From the NCBI RefSeq assembly GCF_014207855.1, contig NZ_JACHKZ010000006.1:62001-126000 (forward strand): DNA of 64,000 bases, read 5' to 3'. Source of the DNA: Comamonas odontotermitis. GTDB taxonomy: Bacteria; Pseudomonadota; Gammaproteobacteria; Burkholderiales; Burkholderiaceae_C. The notes below the pieces were generated by a model. It was not told where the DNA came from and did not search any database. It saw only the letters and a list, made by a program, of their open reading frames with translations. This document shows, in pieces, positions 55,613-64,000 of the stretch (its first letter is position 1; each line of letters begins with the position of its first letter). The translations under genes were made by a program, and so were the position numbers.

Positions 55613-56626
55613 CTATTCAGCGCGCGGCTCACGCCCCATCAATGCCTGCACCACATCGCGCACCGGCATGCTGCCGTCCAGCAGCGCCACGGTGGTCTCG
55701 GTGATGGGCATCTCCACGCCCAGCTTCTGGGCGCGCTGCAGCACGGTGCGCGCGCTGTACACGCCTTCGGCCACATGGCCGAGCGACTGCACCGCATCGT
55801 GCAGGCTTTTGCCCTGTGCAAGCAACAGGCCGATCTTGCGGTTGCGCGACAGGTCCCCCGTGGCCGTCAGCACCAGATCGCCCAGGCCCGACAGACCCAT
55901 GAAGGTATCGTGCTGCGCGCCCAGGGCCACACCCAGGCGCGTCATTTCAGCCAGGCCGCGTGTCACGAGCGCCGCACGCGCATTCAGGCCCAGGTTCAGC
56001 CCGTCGCACAGGCCGGTGGCAATGGCCAGTACGTTCTTCACGGCGCCGCCCACTTCCACACCCGTGATGTCATCATTGGCGTACACCCGCAGGTTGTTGC
56101 CATGAAAGGCCGTCACCAGGGCGTCGCGCACATCTGCATGCTCGCTGGCAGCCACCAGGGCGGTTGGCTGGTGGCGTGCGACCTCCTGCGCAAAACTAGG
56201 GCCACTCAGCACACCAGCGTGCAGCTGCGCTGCGACCTGAGCGCAAACCTCGTTGCCCAGCAAGCCATGGCTGCCTGCGGGCGCGCCCTCCGGCACAGCC
56301 TCAAAGCCCTTGCTGAGCCATGCCACCGGCACCTGGCGGCCCTGCAGGCTGCCGTGCAGCATGGCAAGGCCACTGCGCAATGCGGCCATGGGCGTTCCCA
56401 GCACGATCAGATCGGCGCCCGCCACCAGTGGCTGCACATCACCACTGGCTACCTGCAGCCCCGCCGGGAAGGGAATGCCGGGCAGATAGCGGGTATTCTC
56501 ACCGGCAGCCTGCATCTGAGCAGCCTGTGCACCATCACGCGCCCACAACTGCACCGTATGGCGGGAGGCCGCGTTCATGGCCAGGGCCGTACCCCAGGCG
56601 CCAGCGCCGATAACTAGAATTTTCAT
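55613..56626 (-). CDS. gpsA: Glycerol-3-phosphate dehydrogenase [NAD(P)+]
   Basis: 337 residues. GpsA reduces dihydroxyacetone phosphate to sn-glycerol 3-phosphate for phospholipid synthesis. The Rossmann motif [11 protein letters not shown], the catalytic region [18 protein letters not shown], and [18 protein letters not shown] and [23 protein letters not shown] are all present. It is downstream of secB on the same strand, but a terminator at 56686-56719 lies between them, so it may also have its own promoter. Confidence 0.97.
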   Translation of the reverse strand: MKILVIGAGAWGTALAMNAASRHTVQLWARDGAQAAQMQAAGENTRYLPGIPFPAGLQVASGDVQPLVAGADLIVLGTPMAALRSGLAMLHGSLQGRQVPVAWLSKGFEAVPEGAPAGSHGLLGNEVCAQVAAQLHAGVLSGPSFAQEVARHQPTALVAASEHADVRDALVTAFHGNNLRVYANDDITGVEVGGAVKNVLAIATGLCDGLNLGLNARAALVTRGLAEMTRLGVALGAQHDTFMGLSGLGDLVLTATGDLSRNRKIGLLLAQGKSLHDAVQSLGHVAEGVYSARTVLQRAQKLGVEMPITETTVALLDGSMPVRDVVQALMGREPRAE

Positions 56627-56685
56627 AGCAAACTACTGATACCAATCAAGGGTGATTGAGCATTTTTACCACAAGCGGATAGAAC

Positions 56686-56719
56686 AAAGGCCTTGCACCC
56701 GGGGGTGGCAAGGCCTTTT
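56686..56719 (-). terminator. Rho-independent terminator of secB
   Basis: An 11-bp stem AAAGGCCTTGC/GCAAGGCCTTT (56686-56696 with 56708-56718), 42 bp past the secB stop. Confidence 0.75.
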
Positions 56720-56760
56720 GTGTGCGGGGGCTGTGTGCAGCCCTGCTCCGCTTTGTGCAA

Positions 56761-57216
56761 TTACTGAACGGTCGCGTCGCCAGCGCCAGCAGCTTGGGCC
56801 TGCTGCTGCTCGTACATGGCCTGGAAGTTGATCTCTGCCAGGTGCACGGGCGGGAAGCCAGCACGGGTCACGATGTCTGCCACATTGCCGCGCAGGTAAG
56901 GGTAGACGATCTGTGGGCAGGCCACGCCAATCACGGCGCCCATCTGCTCTTCGGGGATGCCACGGATTTCGAAGATACCGGCTTGCTTGGCTTCGACCAG
57001 AAACACGGTCTTGTCTTCGATCTTGGTCTGCACGGTGGCAGTCACGGCCACTTCGAAGATGCCTTCGGCCACAGGGGTGGCTTCCACGCCCAGCTGGATG
57101 TCCACGCTTGGCTGGGTTTGTTCCAGCAGGATGCCTGGGGAATTGGGTTGCTCCAGCGATGCGTCCTTCAGGTACACGCGTTGAATCTGGAACACTGGAT
57201 TTTCTTGATCCGCCAT
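56761..57216 (-). CDS. secB: Protein-export chaperone SecB
   Basis: 151 residues. SecB keeps precursor proteins unfolded and hands them to SecA. Recognised segments are [21 protein letters not shown] at the start, [23 protein letters not shown], and [32 protein letters not shown] near the end, the SecB signature. I chose MADQENPVF (57214-57216). It lies in a rhodanese-grxC-secB-gpsA cluster, common in betaproteobacteria. Confidence 0.97.
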   Translation of the reverse strand: MADQENPVFQIQRVYLKDASLEQPNSPGILLEQTQPSVDIQLGVEATPVAEGIFEVAVTATVQTKIEDKTVFLVEAKQAGIFEIRGIPEEQMGAVIGVACPQIVYPYLRGNVADIVTRAGFPPVHLAEINFQAMYEQQQAQAAGAGDATVQ

Positions 57217-57381
57217 GGTGGTCTGTCTTTCGCTTGAAAAAGTGAATCGGGTGAACGTGCAATGCTGTACGAGCACCGCACGGTGTGCGCCCCTCTCGCA
57301 TGCAGTCTGCCATTATGCAATGGCTGGATGCTGCAGAAAAAATGCCCAGGCTTGCGCTTCCTGGCGGTTAGGGGTAGACGT

Positions 57382-57639
57382 TCAGGCGCCCAGCAACGGC
57401 ATCAGCCCGCCACGTTGATCCAGCGCAATCAGGTCATCGCAACCACCCACATGGGTATCGCCGATGAAGATCTGTGGCACCGTGCGCCGGCCCGTGGCCT
57501 GCATCATCACCTCGCGCTGCGCCGGATCGGTGTCGATGCGGATTTCTTCAATGTTCTCCACACCCTTGGACTTGAGCACTTGCTTGGCACGAATGCAGTA
57601 AGGGCAGACGGCGGTGGTATACATCTTGACGGCTTGCAT
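57382..57639 (-). CDS. grxC: Glutaredoxin 3
   Basis: 85 residues, the normal size. The active site CPYC is near residue 12, and the TVPQIFIGDTHVGGCDDL segment carries the cis-Pro and glutathione-binding site. It reduces protein disulfides and mixed disulfides with glutathione in the cytoplasm. I start at MQAVKMYTTAVCPYC (57637-57639). It is 165 bp upstream of secB and 180 bp downstream of the rhodanese gene. Confidence 0.95.
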   Translation of the reverse strand: MQAVKMYTTAVCPYCIRAKQVLKSKGVENIEEIRIDTDPAQREVMMQATGRRTVPQIFIGDTHVGGCDDLIALDQRGGLMPLLGA

Positions 57640-57819
57640 GGAGCGTTTTCCTCGCACTTGGCGTGCCGCAGCAATGGCGGCACACAGATAAAACAAAGGC
57701 GCTGGGCCAGAACCGGCCAGCACCCTCTATACAGGGGCAGATGGGGTCTGCAGCCCGAAAATCAAGCCCCGAAGCAGCCAGGAGTGCCCCCCCGTCACGC
57801 CTCGAAGCAAATAGGAGTC

Positions 57820-58227
57820 TCAGGCCTTTTCCACGGGCAGGTCCGCAGCGCGCCAGGCCTTCATACCACCAGCCAGGGCCTGCACGTTGGTGTAGCCCAG
57901 CTTGGTCGCCGCAGCCACGGCACCTTGGGCACGCTTGCCCTGCGCGCACACCAGAATCAGCGGCAGCGCCTTGTTCTTGACAGTTGTGGGCAGGCGCTCT
58001 TCCAGCTGCGCAAGCGGAATGTTCTTGGAGCCGGTCACGTGTCCGGCCGCGTACTCATCTGGCTCGGAGACATCCACCACCACAGCCTTTTCGCGGTTGA
58101 TCAGCTGCACCGCGTTGGTGGGCGCCAGCGTTCCGCCGCCCACACTTTTCATGGCAGGCATCGCCAGCAACGCCCCCGAGCCCAGCGCCAGCACGATCAG
58201 ATACCAGTTGTCGAGAATAAAGTTCAC
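57820..58227 (-). CDS. Membrane-anchored rhodanese-like protein
   Basis: 135 residues. A short N-terminal hydrophobic helix (NFILDNWYLIVLALGSGALLA) is followed by a rhodanese domain. VVVDVSEPDEYAAGHVTGSKNIPLAQLEERL is typical, and the active-site loop is LVCAQGKRAQ with the catalytic Cys. It may transfer sulfur or act as a phosphatase-like domain in the envelope. The start is GTG at 58225-58227, giving MNFILDNWY as in related proteins. It is the first gene of the cluster and divergent from gpmA. Confidence 0.88.
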   Translation of the reverse strand: MNFILDNWYLIVLALGSGALLAMPAMKSVGGGTLAPTNAVQLINREKAVVVDVSEPDEYAAGHVTGSKNIPLAQLEERLPTTVKNKALPLILVCAQGKRAQGAVAAATKLGYTNVQALAGGMKAWRAADLPVEKA

Positions 58228-58484
58228 ACCAAACCCTTGTCTTCTTGAATTGAGAACAGCCGACCATTTTAAAAGCGCTGCCATGCCAGTGGCACGCAAT
58301 AGCCTTTTGCCCGGCACACCGCACTGGCAGACTGCGCACTGCGGGCATTCGCTTGGGCCCTACAATCGGCCCCAATGTTTGCGCGCCCCATGCGCTGCCC
58401 ATGCCGATAAAACACCAAAAAGCATAGCAGCTTCTCTTTTCATGGCGGGCACAACCCCAGTTTTTATCATTGCATGAGGACACC

Positions 58485-59225
58485 ATGTACAAGCTCGTAC
58501 TGATCCGCCACGGCGAATCGACCTGGAACCTGGAAAACCGCTTTACCGGCTGGACCGATGTGGATCTGACCGACACCGGCGTTGCCCAGGCCAAGCAAGC
58601 TGGCCAGCTGCTGAAGGCCGAGGGCTATGACTTCGACGTCTGCTACACCAGCGTGCTCAAGCGCGCCATCCGCACCCTGTGGCACACCTTGGACGAGATG
58701 GACCGCACCTGGCTGCCCGTGCAGAAATGCTGGCAGCTCAACGAGCGCCACTATGGCGCCCTGCAAGGCCTGAACAAGGCCGAGACCGCCAAGAAGTTTG
58801 GCGACGAGCAAGTGCTGGTCTGGCGCCGCAGCTACGACACCCCGCCGCCCGCTCTGGAAGCCGGCGACCCGCGCAGCGAAAAGAGCGACCGCCGCTATGC
58901 CGGCGCCGAAAACCATGTTCCGCTGACCGAATGCCTCAAGGACACGGTCGAGCGCGTGGTGCCGTTCTGGAACGAGGCCATTGCCCCCACCATCAAGAGC
59001 GGCCAGCGCGTGGTGATCGCAGCACACGGCAATTCGATCCGCGCGCTGATCAAGTACCTGGACGGTGTCTCCGACAGCGATATCGTGGGCCTGAACATCC
59101 CCAATGGCATTCCGCTGGTGTACGAGCTGGACGACAAGCTCCAGCCCATCCGCCACTACTACCTGGGCGATGCCGAAGCCGCTGCCAAGGCCGCCGCCGC
59201 TGTGGCATCGCAAGGCAAGGCATAA
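58485..59225 (+). CDS. gpmA: 2,3-bisphosphoglycerate-dependent phosphoglycerate mutase
   Basis: 246 residues. GpmA interconverts 3- and 2-phosphoglycerate in glycolysis. The phosphohistidine motif [10 protein letters not shown] is near residue 8, with [17 protein letters not shown] and the second His in [18 protein letters not shown] start at [12 protein letters not shown] (58485); an ATG five codons upstream is less likely. A terminator follows at 59263-59292. Confidence 0.97.
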   Translation: MYKLVLIRHGESTWNLENRFTGWTDVDLTDTGVAQAKQAGQLLKAEGYDFDVCYTSVLKRAIRTLWHTLDEMDRTWLPVQKCWQLNERHYGALQGLNKAETAKKFGDEQVLVWRRSYDTPPPALEAGDPRSEKSDRRYAGAENHVPLTECLKDTVERVVPFWNEAIAPTIKSGQRVVIAAHGNSIRALIKYLDGVSDSDIVGLNIPNGIPLVYELDDKLQPIRHYYLGDAEAAAKAAAAVASQGKA

Positions 59226-59262
59226 CAAGCGCACAAAGCATTGGCAGGATGCTGCTTTTGAG

Positions 59263-59292
59263 GGCTGTCTTCGTTCAGGAAGACAGCCTTTT
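59263..59292 (+). terminator. Rho-independent terminator of gpmA
   Basis: A 10-bp stem GGCTGTCTTC/GAAGACAGCC with loop GTTCAG, then TTTT. It lies 37 bp after the stop. Confidence 0.85.
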
Positions 59293-59487
59293 CATTTTTG
59301 ATAGCATAGAGTTCATATCTGGCATACGATAGACGCTTATTTGTGTGAATATTGGCAATGGATCAGCCGAACCGCAGCTCGTCGTTCGGAAAGTAAAGAC
59401 TTGTCACTGCACTGCGAAAGCCCATCGCGCTAAGCCCCGCCTAAGCGCTTCGGTGTATATTGGCGCGCTATAGAAAGTTTTGAGCAT

Positions 59488-60987
59488 ATGGGCCAAAAAT
59501 TGAAGATTGCCGGCTGGGTTTCACTGGGCGTGGTCGCCGGCGCGCTCACAACCGTCTCGTTGCAGACTGTGGCGCGGGGGGTGATGTCTCCGATGCCGCT
59601 GGAGGAAATCCAGCAACTGTCTGCCGTGTTTGGCCTCATCAAGACTGATTATGTCGAGCCGACGGACGACAAGAAACTGATCACCGATGCCATCTCCGGC
59701 ATGGTCTCGGGCCTGGATCCGCACTCGCAGTACTTCGACAAGAAGTCGTTCAAGGAATTCCAGGAAGGCACGAGCGGCAAATTCGTCGGCGTGGGCATCG
59801 AGATCACCCAGGAAGATGGCCTGATCCGCATCGTCTCGCCCATTGAAGGCTCGCCAGCCGACAAGGCCGGTATCAAGACCAACGATCTGATCACCAAAAT
59901 TGACGACACTGCCGTCAAGGGTCTGTCGCTGAACGAAGCCGTAAAGAAAATGCGCGGCGAACCCAACACCAAGGTGACCCTGACCATTCTGCGCAAGGAC
60001 GAGAGTCGCAGCTTCCCAGTCACCATCACCCGCGCCGAAATCAAGACCCAGTCCGTGAAAGCCAAGATGGTGGAGCCGGGCTACGGTTGGGTGCGCGTAT
60101 CGCAGTTCCAGGAGCGTACGGTGGACGACTTTGTGCGCAAGGTCGACGAGCTGTTCAAGCAAGACCCGAACATGAAGGGCCTGATCCTCGATCTGCGCAA
60201 CGACCCGGGCGGCCTGCTGGATGCGGCAGTTGCCATCTCGGCAGCCTTCCTGCCATCCGATGTCACGGTGGTATCGACCAACGGCCAGTTGGCCGAGAGC
60301 AAGGCCACCTTCCGTGCCTCGCCTGAGTTCTATGCCCGCCGTGGCAACGATCCGATCAAGTCATTGCCTCCGGCCATCAAGAAGATTCCATTGGTGGTAC
60401 TGGTCAACGAAGGCTCCGCCTCCGCGTCCGAAATCGTCTCTGGTGCGCTGCAAGACCACAAGCGCGCCACCATCATGGGTGCGCAGACCTTTGGCAAGGG
60501 TTCGGTGCAGACCGTGCGTCCGCTGGGCCCCGATACCGGCATCAAGCTGACCACGGCGCGCTACTACACGCCTAGCGGTCAGTCCATCCAGGCCAAGGGT
60601 ATCGTTCCCGACATCATGGTGGACGAAACCGCCGAGGGCGACCTGTTTGCAGCGTTGCGTACCCGCGAAGCCGATCTGGACAAGCATTTGGCCAGCGGCC
60701 AAGGCCCCGAAGTCAAGGACGCAGCCCGTGAAAAGGCGCGAGAAGAAGCCTTGAAGCGCCTGGACGAAGAAAGCAAGAAGCCCGCCTCCGAACGCCGCCC
60801 CCCTGAGTTTGGCTCGGACAAGGACTTCCAGCTGCAGCAAGCCCTGCATAAATTGAAGGGCGAGCCCGTACAGGTGAGCAAGACCAAGATCGAGCGCCCT
60901 GAAGAAAAGAAGGACGGCGAGAAGAGCGAATCGGACAAGCCGGGCAAGCCCGATGCCAAGAAGGAAGACGGCAAGCCCAAGCAGTAA
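59488..60987 (+). CDS. ctpA: S41-family C-terminal processing protease
   Basis: 499 residues. A hydrophobic N-terminal segment (about 5-30) acts as signal or anchor. The PDZ domain lies at about 95-185 and the S41 core after it, with the catalytic serine in NEGSASASEIVSGALQDH and the lysine in FGKGSVQTVRPL. C-terminal processing proteases trim periplasmic proteins. The last 100 or so residues are unusually rich in Lys, Glu, Asp and Pro and lack predicted structure. It is followed by moeB with 103 bp between. Confidence 0.93.
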   Translation: MGQKLKIAGWVSLGVVAGALTTVSLQTVARGVMSPMPLEEIQQLSAVFGLIKTDYVEPTDDKKLITDAISGMVSGLDPHSQYFDKKSFKEFQEGTSGKFVGVGIEITQEDGLIRIVSPIEGSPADKAGIKTNDLITKIDDTAVKGLSLNEAVKKMRGEPNTKVTLTILRKDESRSFPVTITRAEIKTQSVKAKMVEPGYGWVRVSQFQERTVDDFVRKVDELFKQDPNMKGLILDLRNDPGGLLDAAVAISAAFLPSDVTVVSTNGQLAESKATFRASPEFYARRGNDPIKSLPPAIKKIPLVVLVNEGSASASEIVSGALQDHKRATIMGAQTFGKGSVQTVRPLGPDTGIKLTTARYYTPSGQSIQAKGIVPDIMVDETAEGDLFAALRTREADLDKHLASGQGPEVKDAAREKAREEALKRLDEESKKPASERRPPEFGSDKDFQLQQALHKLKGEPVQVSKTKIERPEEKKDGEKSESDKPGKPDAKKEDGKPKQ

Positions 60988-61036
60988 GCCATAGGCGCAA
61001 TGCGCCTGCGACAATAAACCTCAAAAATGCCAACCG

Positions 61037-61073
61037 GGCCGGAAGCAGACACCCTGCTCCGGCCTTTGTTTTT
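61037..61073 (+). terminator. Imperfect Rho-independent terminator of ctpA
   Basis: A GC-rich stem GGCCGGAAGCAG with CTGCTCCGGCC and one bulge, followed by TTTGTTTTT. It ends 17 bp before the moeB ATG. Confidence 0.7.
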
Positions 61074-61090
61074 ACCGACAATAGCAGTCT

Positions 61091-61855
61091 ATGAACGACG
61101 ATCAACTGCTGCGCTATTCCCGCCACATCATGCTGGACGACATCGGCATTGAGGGACAGGAGAAATTTCTGGCTGCCCATGCCGTGATCGTGGGAGCTGG
61201 CGGCCTGGGCAGCCCCGCGGCACTCTACCTGGCATCCGCTGGCGTGGGCACCATCACCCTGATCGACGATGACAGCGTGGACCTGACCAACCTGCAGCGC
61301 CAGATCGCCCATACGACGGCGCGCGTCGGCCAGTCCAAGGTGGCATCCTGCGCCACGGCGCTGAAAGAAATCAATCCCGGCATCACCGTGCACTCGGTGG
61401 CAGAGCGCGTGGATGCACAAACACTCGCGCAGCATATCGGCCATGCCACCGTGGTACTGGACTGCACCGACAACTACCGGACGCGCCAGGCCATCAACAA
61501 AGCGTGTGTGATCCACGGCAAACCGCTGGTGAGCGGCGCCGCCATTCGCTTCGATGGGCAGATCAGCGTATTTGACCGGCGCCAGGCCCATGCCGCCTGC
61601 TATGCGTGCGTCTTCTCGCCAGAGGAGCAATTCGAGGAAATCAGCTGCTCCACCATGGGCGTCTTCTCGCCGCTGGTCGGCATCATTGGCACCATGCAGG
61701 CTGCTGAGGCACTCAAGGTGATCGCAGATATTGGCACCACACTCGACGGCCGCCTGATGATGCTGGATGCAAGGCATATGGAATGGAACACCATGCATAT
61801 ACGTGCCAATCCCCATTGCCCCGTATGCCAGGGGCAACATCACAGTGCCGGATAA
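61091..61855 (+). CDS. moeB: HesA/MoeB/ThiF-type adenylyltransferase
   Basis: 254 residues. The nucleotide-binding motif GAGGLGSPAALYLASAGVG and DDDSVDLTNLQRQIAH, the DCTDNYRTRQAINKAC helix and two CxxC pairs (ACYAC and CPVC) that bind zinc are all present. It activates the C-terminus of MoaD (molybdenum cofactor) or ThiS (thiazole). This subfamily cannot be separated safely from sequence alone; the YdeP-type enzyme in this window would need molybdopterin, which fits MoeB. Confidence 0.88.
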   Translation: MNDDQLLRYSRHIMLDDIGIEGQEKFLAAHAVIVGAGGLGSPAALYLASAGVGTITLIDDDSVDLTNLQRQIAHTTARVGQSKVASCATALKEINPGITVHSVAERVDAQTLAQHIGHATVVLDCTDNYRTRQAINKACVIHGKPLVSGAAIRFDGQISVFDRRQAHAACYACVFSPEEQFEEISCSTMGVFSPLVGIIGTMQAAEALKVIADIGTTLDGRLMMLDARHMEWNTMHIRANPHCPVCQGQHHSAG

Positions 61856-61920
61856 ACCCGCATGCTGGCGGCGCCGCAAGCCTCGCCAGCCCCCATCAAA
61901 GCCAATACCAGACTGGCATT

Positions 61921-61937
61921 TGTAGAAGTTGTCCTAC
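61921..61937. promoter_or_regulatory. GTAG/CTAC dyad upstream of the lone receiver gene
   Basis: TGTAGAAGTTGTCCTAC has GTAG and CTAC ends. It lies 86 bp before the ATG of the receiver gene. A role as a response-regulator binding site is speculation. Confidence 0.25.
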
Positions 61938-62022
61938 TCGGACCTTCCCTGCACACCGATGGAAAACGCCTATGGGCTTGGTATCATTGTTACAGCACGT
62001 CACAAACCTGTGTCTCAGAACA

Positions 62023-62409
62023 ATGCCACGCCGATTGAGAACCTATTTAGTAGAAGACAACAAGACGATCCGCGAGAACCTGATCGCCACTTTGGAGGAT
62101 TTGGCGGATGTGGAGACGGTAGGCCACGCCAGCACCGAGTCCGCTGCGGCGTCCTGGCTGCAAGACAATACCGCCGATTGGGATCTTGCCATTGTCGATA
62201 TCTTTCTGCAGGAAGGCAGCGGTCTGGGTGTGCTGGAAAAACTGCGCAAACGCAAGCCCGCGCAGCATCTCGTGGTGCTGAGCAATTACGCCACGCCCAA
62301 TATGCGTGATCGTTGCACACAGCTCGGGGCAAACCGGGTGTTCGACAAATCACAGGACATTGATGCGCTCATCGACTACTGCATGGAGTGCTCTTCCTCC
62401 ATACGCTGA
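62023..62409 (+). CDS. Single-domain response regulator
   Basis: 128 residues, a CheY-like receiver with no output domain. The phosphoacceptor is the Asp in DLAIVDIFLQEGSGLGVLEKL (about residue 53), with the acidic pair in VEDNKTIREN and the conserved Lys near FDKSQDID. A lone receiver usually works as a phosphorelay intermediate or by protein contact. It converges on a NarL-type regulator gene and is close to a CHASE3 kinase. The start is the ATG at 62023. Confidence 0.88.
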   Translation: MPRRLRTYLVEDNKTIRENLIATLEDLADVETVGHASTESAAASWLQDNTADWDLAIVDIFLQEGSGLGVLEKLRKRKPAQHLVVLSNYATPNMRDRCTQLGANRVFDKSQDIDALIDYCMECSSSIR

Positions 62410-62423
62410 CGAAGCACTCTCCT

Positions 62424-62460
62424 CCATAAAAAAATGCGGCACCGCCGCATTTTTTTATGG
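62424..62460. terminator. Bidirectional Rho-independent terminator
   Basis: A perfect 17-bp stem: CCATAAAAAAATGCGGC (62424-62440) with its complement (62444-62460) around the loop ACC. It separates the two convergent response-regulator genes. Confidence 0.92.
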
Positions 62461-62476
62461 CAAGCACGCTTGCAGC

Positions 62477-63109
62477 TCAGTCGATCAAACCATTCTTGAG
62501 CGCGTAATAGGTCAGGTCGCTGTTGGACGACAGGCCCATCTTCTCCATCAGGCGCGTGCGGTAGGTGCTCACCGTCTTGACACTCAGCGAGAGCTGATCG
62601 GCGATATTGCCTGCCGTCTCGCCCCGCGCCAGCTTCAGGAACACCTGGAATTCGCGCTCCGACAATTGCTCGTGCGGCGGTACATCATCCTTGCGATGCA
62701 ACTGCTGCGCCAGCAAATCTGCCACCGCCGGCGTCAGGTAACGTTTGCCCAGGGAAATGGTGCGTATGGCTTCGACGATCTCCGAAGGATCGCACTCCTT
62801 GTTCAGGTAGCCGCTTGCGCCTTGCCGGATCAGATTGATCGCGTAATGCGCCTCGGGGTAGCCGCTCAGTATCAGAATGCCCATGTCTGGCGCCTTGGCG
62901 CGCAGCATGGCCAGGGCGTCGATGCCGCTTTGTCCGGGCATCGACAGATCCATAATCAGCACGTCGATTTCTTCGTTGCGAACCAGATCGATGGCTTCAC
63001 GTCCGTTAGCGGCCTCGCCCACCACACGCAGATCCACATGCTCGGCCAGAAACTGCTTGAGGCCCGAACGGACAATGGCGTGGTCATCAACGATTCCTAC
63101 TTTGATCAT
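62477..63109 (-). CDS. NarL/FixJ-family response regulator
   Basis: 210 residues. The receiver domain has the acidic pocket VDDHAIVRSG and the phosphoacceptor Asp in VLIMDLSMPGQSGIDAL; the C-terminal LuxR-type helix-turn-helix is LSEREFQVFLKLARGETAGNIADQLSLSVKTVSTYRTRLMEKMGL. It is divergent from a CHASE3 histidine kinase gene with 118 bp between, a common two-component layout. I start at the ATG 63107-63109; the frame continues 19 codons upstream. Confidence 0.9.
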   Translation of the reverse strand: MIKVGIVDDHAIVRSGLKQFLAEHVDLRVVGEAANGREAIDLVRNEEIDVLIMDLSMPGQSGIDALAMLRAKAPDMGILILSGYPEAHYAINLIRQGASGYLNKECDPSEIVEAIRTISLGKRYLTPAVADLLAQQLHRKDDVPPHEQLSEREFQVFLKLARGETAGNIADQLSLSVKTVSTYRTRLMEKMGLSSNSDLTYYALKNGLID

Positions 63110-63171
63110 AAGCCTCCTTGCGTTGCGCACAGCAACAGGTATTACGAATCGCTGCCATGCATACACAGCAT

Positions 63172-63194
63172 AGCAATTGCTCTATTATGAATAG
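63172..63194. promoter_or_regulatory. Palindromes in the two-component divergent promoter region
   Basis: AGCAATTGCT (63172-63181) is a perfect palindrome, followed by CTATTATGAATAG (63182-63194) with CTATT/AATAG arms. They sit about 34-56 bp upstream of the kinase ATG. The NarL-type regulator may bind here. Confidence 0.35.
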
Positions 63195-63227
63195 CATAAA
63201 CGCAAACTCAAAAGAAAAGGATGCTTC

Positions 63228-64000
63228 ATGCGTTGGTCGCGCTTGCGCAAATGGGCCATCAGTCTGCCCGCCGCCTTCCTGGCGGCATTGGTTCTGATCA
63301 GCATTAATGAAGTCGGCTACTACCGCTCCAATGATTCGCTGCAGAACCTCAGCATCACCTTCCAGACCCGCACCACGCTTGACAAGCTGATGCAGCAGAT
63401 GGCGGATGCAGAGACCAGTGTGCGCGGCTATCTGCTAACCGGAGAGGACCGCTACCTCGACACTTACCACCAGGCGTCCACCAATGTGGACAATGCGGTC
63501 GATGAACTGCGCGCCATTTACAGCCTGTTTCCAGAAGACCTGCAGATCTCGTCGCTGCTTGGCCGGGAAGTTGCCAAGCGCATCAACGAAATGGACCTGA
63601 GCGTGCAATTGCGCAAAGGGGGCTTTGACAGCGCCTGGCGCCACCTCATCAATAGCCCGGACGGCAAGGCGTCGATGGAGCGGGTGCGCAGCCTGGGGGC
63701 CGAATTGGTGACCCACAGCAATGAACGCCGGGCGCACAACGAGGCAGAGATTGTGCGCTCGCTCGCCTTGTCCCGCATCGGGATCGCGGTCGTCAGTGTC
63801 ATCGGCCTGATTGCGTTCTATCTGTACCTGCGCCAATCCAATCGACTGACTGACCTGATGCTGCGCGAACAGAAAATGCTGCAGGACGAGCGCGACCAGC
63901 TGGAAAAGCAGGTGCGCCAGCGTACTGCGTCGCTGACGGAGCTGGCCACGCACCTGCAACAGGTGCGTGAGGACGAGCGCGCCCACCTGGCGCGCGAGCT
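63228..64000 (+). CDS. CHASE3-domain sensor histidine kinase, N-terminal part (cut by window edge)
   Basis: The first 257 residues are present. A transmembrane helix (about 10-28) and a second near 185-205 flank a CHASE3 periplasmic sensor with MQQMADAETSVRGYLLTGEDRYLD. A coiled coil (about 215-240) leads into a HisKA_3-type dimerisation segment LQQVREDERAHLARE, so it belongs to the NarX/NarQ-type kinases that pair with NarL regulators. The catalytic His and ATPase domain lie beyond the window edge. AAAGG lies 8 bp before the ATG at 63228. Confidence 0.85.
   Translation, partial: MRWSRLRKWAISLPAAFLAALVLISINEVGYYRSNDSLQNLSITFQTRTTLDKLMQQMADAETSVRGYLLTGEDRYLDTYHQASTNVDNAVDELRAIYSLFPEDLQISSLLGREVAKRINEMDLSVQLRKGGFDSAWRHLINSPDGKASMERVRSLGAELVTHSNERRAHNEAEIVRSLALSRIGIAVVSVIGLIAFYLYLRQSNRLTDLMLREQKMLQDERDQLEKQVRQRTASLTELATHLQQVREDERAHLARE

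Noticed and set aside
58284-58294. Palindrome TGCCAGTGGCA upstream of the rhodanese gene
   Set aside because: Short and without a nearby regulator; too weak to call a site.

Overview
The window is about 64 kb of GC-rich, densely packed chromosome from a betaproteobacterium of the family Comamonadaceae, most likely Comamonas or a close relative. The evidence is the lepA-lepB-DUF4845-rnc-era-recO-pdxJ-acpS block, the rhodanese-grxC-secB-gpsA block, the DUF3460-scpA pair, Bug-type binding proteins, an IPTL-CTERM protein, and short intergenic repeats carrying the motif AGCTATCAAAA/TTTTGATAGCT. I see no rRNA, tRNA, IS element, prophage or CRISPR array.

Layout. 1-6752 (minus): translation, secretion and RNA-processing operon lepA to acpS (acpS is cut by the left edge). 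6943-9516: VOC-fold protein, DUF2501 protein, YihU-like dehydrogenase, YkvA-like protein. 9702-13072: accessory-looking stretch with a membrane-anchored tandem L7/L12-like protein, a hipBA toxin-antitoxin pair behind an AT-rich operator, and a glutamine amidotransferase. 13202-20053: serS, ispH-fkpB, radC-smr, lemA with an M48 protease, truncated hemoglobin. 20141-25181: large FtsX-type permease, GAF-GGDEF cyclase, secreted MORN-like protein. 25182-29956 (minus): apbC, LysR regulator, YdeP-type molybdoenzyme and a small winged-helix-like protein. 30047-36544: membrane-bound Mrr-like nuclease, patatin, secreted transglutaminase-like protein with a TlpA-like thioredoxin, metG, lipoprotein. 36548-40378: BMP and Bug binding proteins divergent from a SulP sulfate permease. 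40443-45243: BamE-like lipoprotein, DUF3460, scpA, a tautomerase, a PabB-PabC fusion and a DTW-domain tRNA enzyme. 45353-54847: two M20 peptidases, a purine nucleoside permease, lysR/lysA, a glycine-rich IPTL-CTERM protein and a second beta-hydroxyacid dehydrogenase. 54985-64000: DUF4148 protein, gpsA-secB-grxC-rhodanese, gpmA, ctp, moeB, and a two-component cluster (lone receiver, NarL-type regulator, and a CHASE3 histidine kinase cut by the right edge).

The most interesting observation is the leader of the SulP permease. A 28-codon ORF (38583-38669) ends in Leu-His-His-Cys-Gly-Pro-Pro-Ala-Lys-Ser. The bases just after its only Cys codon can pair with the Shine-Dalgarno sequence of the TTG-initiated permease gene. 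This looks like a translational attenuator in which ribosome stalling at the Cys codon would free the permease ribosome-binding site. Other points worth a second look are the hipBA operator whose last half-site contains the hipB start codon, the family of degenerate intergenic repeats, the BMP-family protein without a signal peptide, the membrane-anchored L7/L12-like protein, and the 4-kb insertion between apbC and metG.
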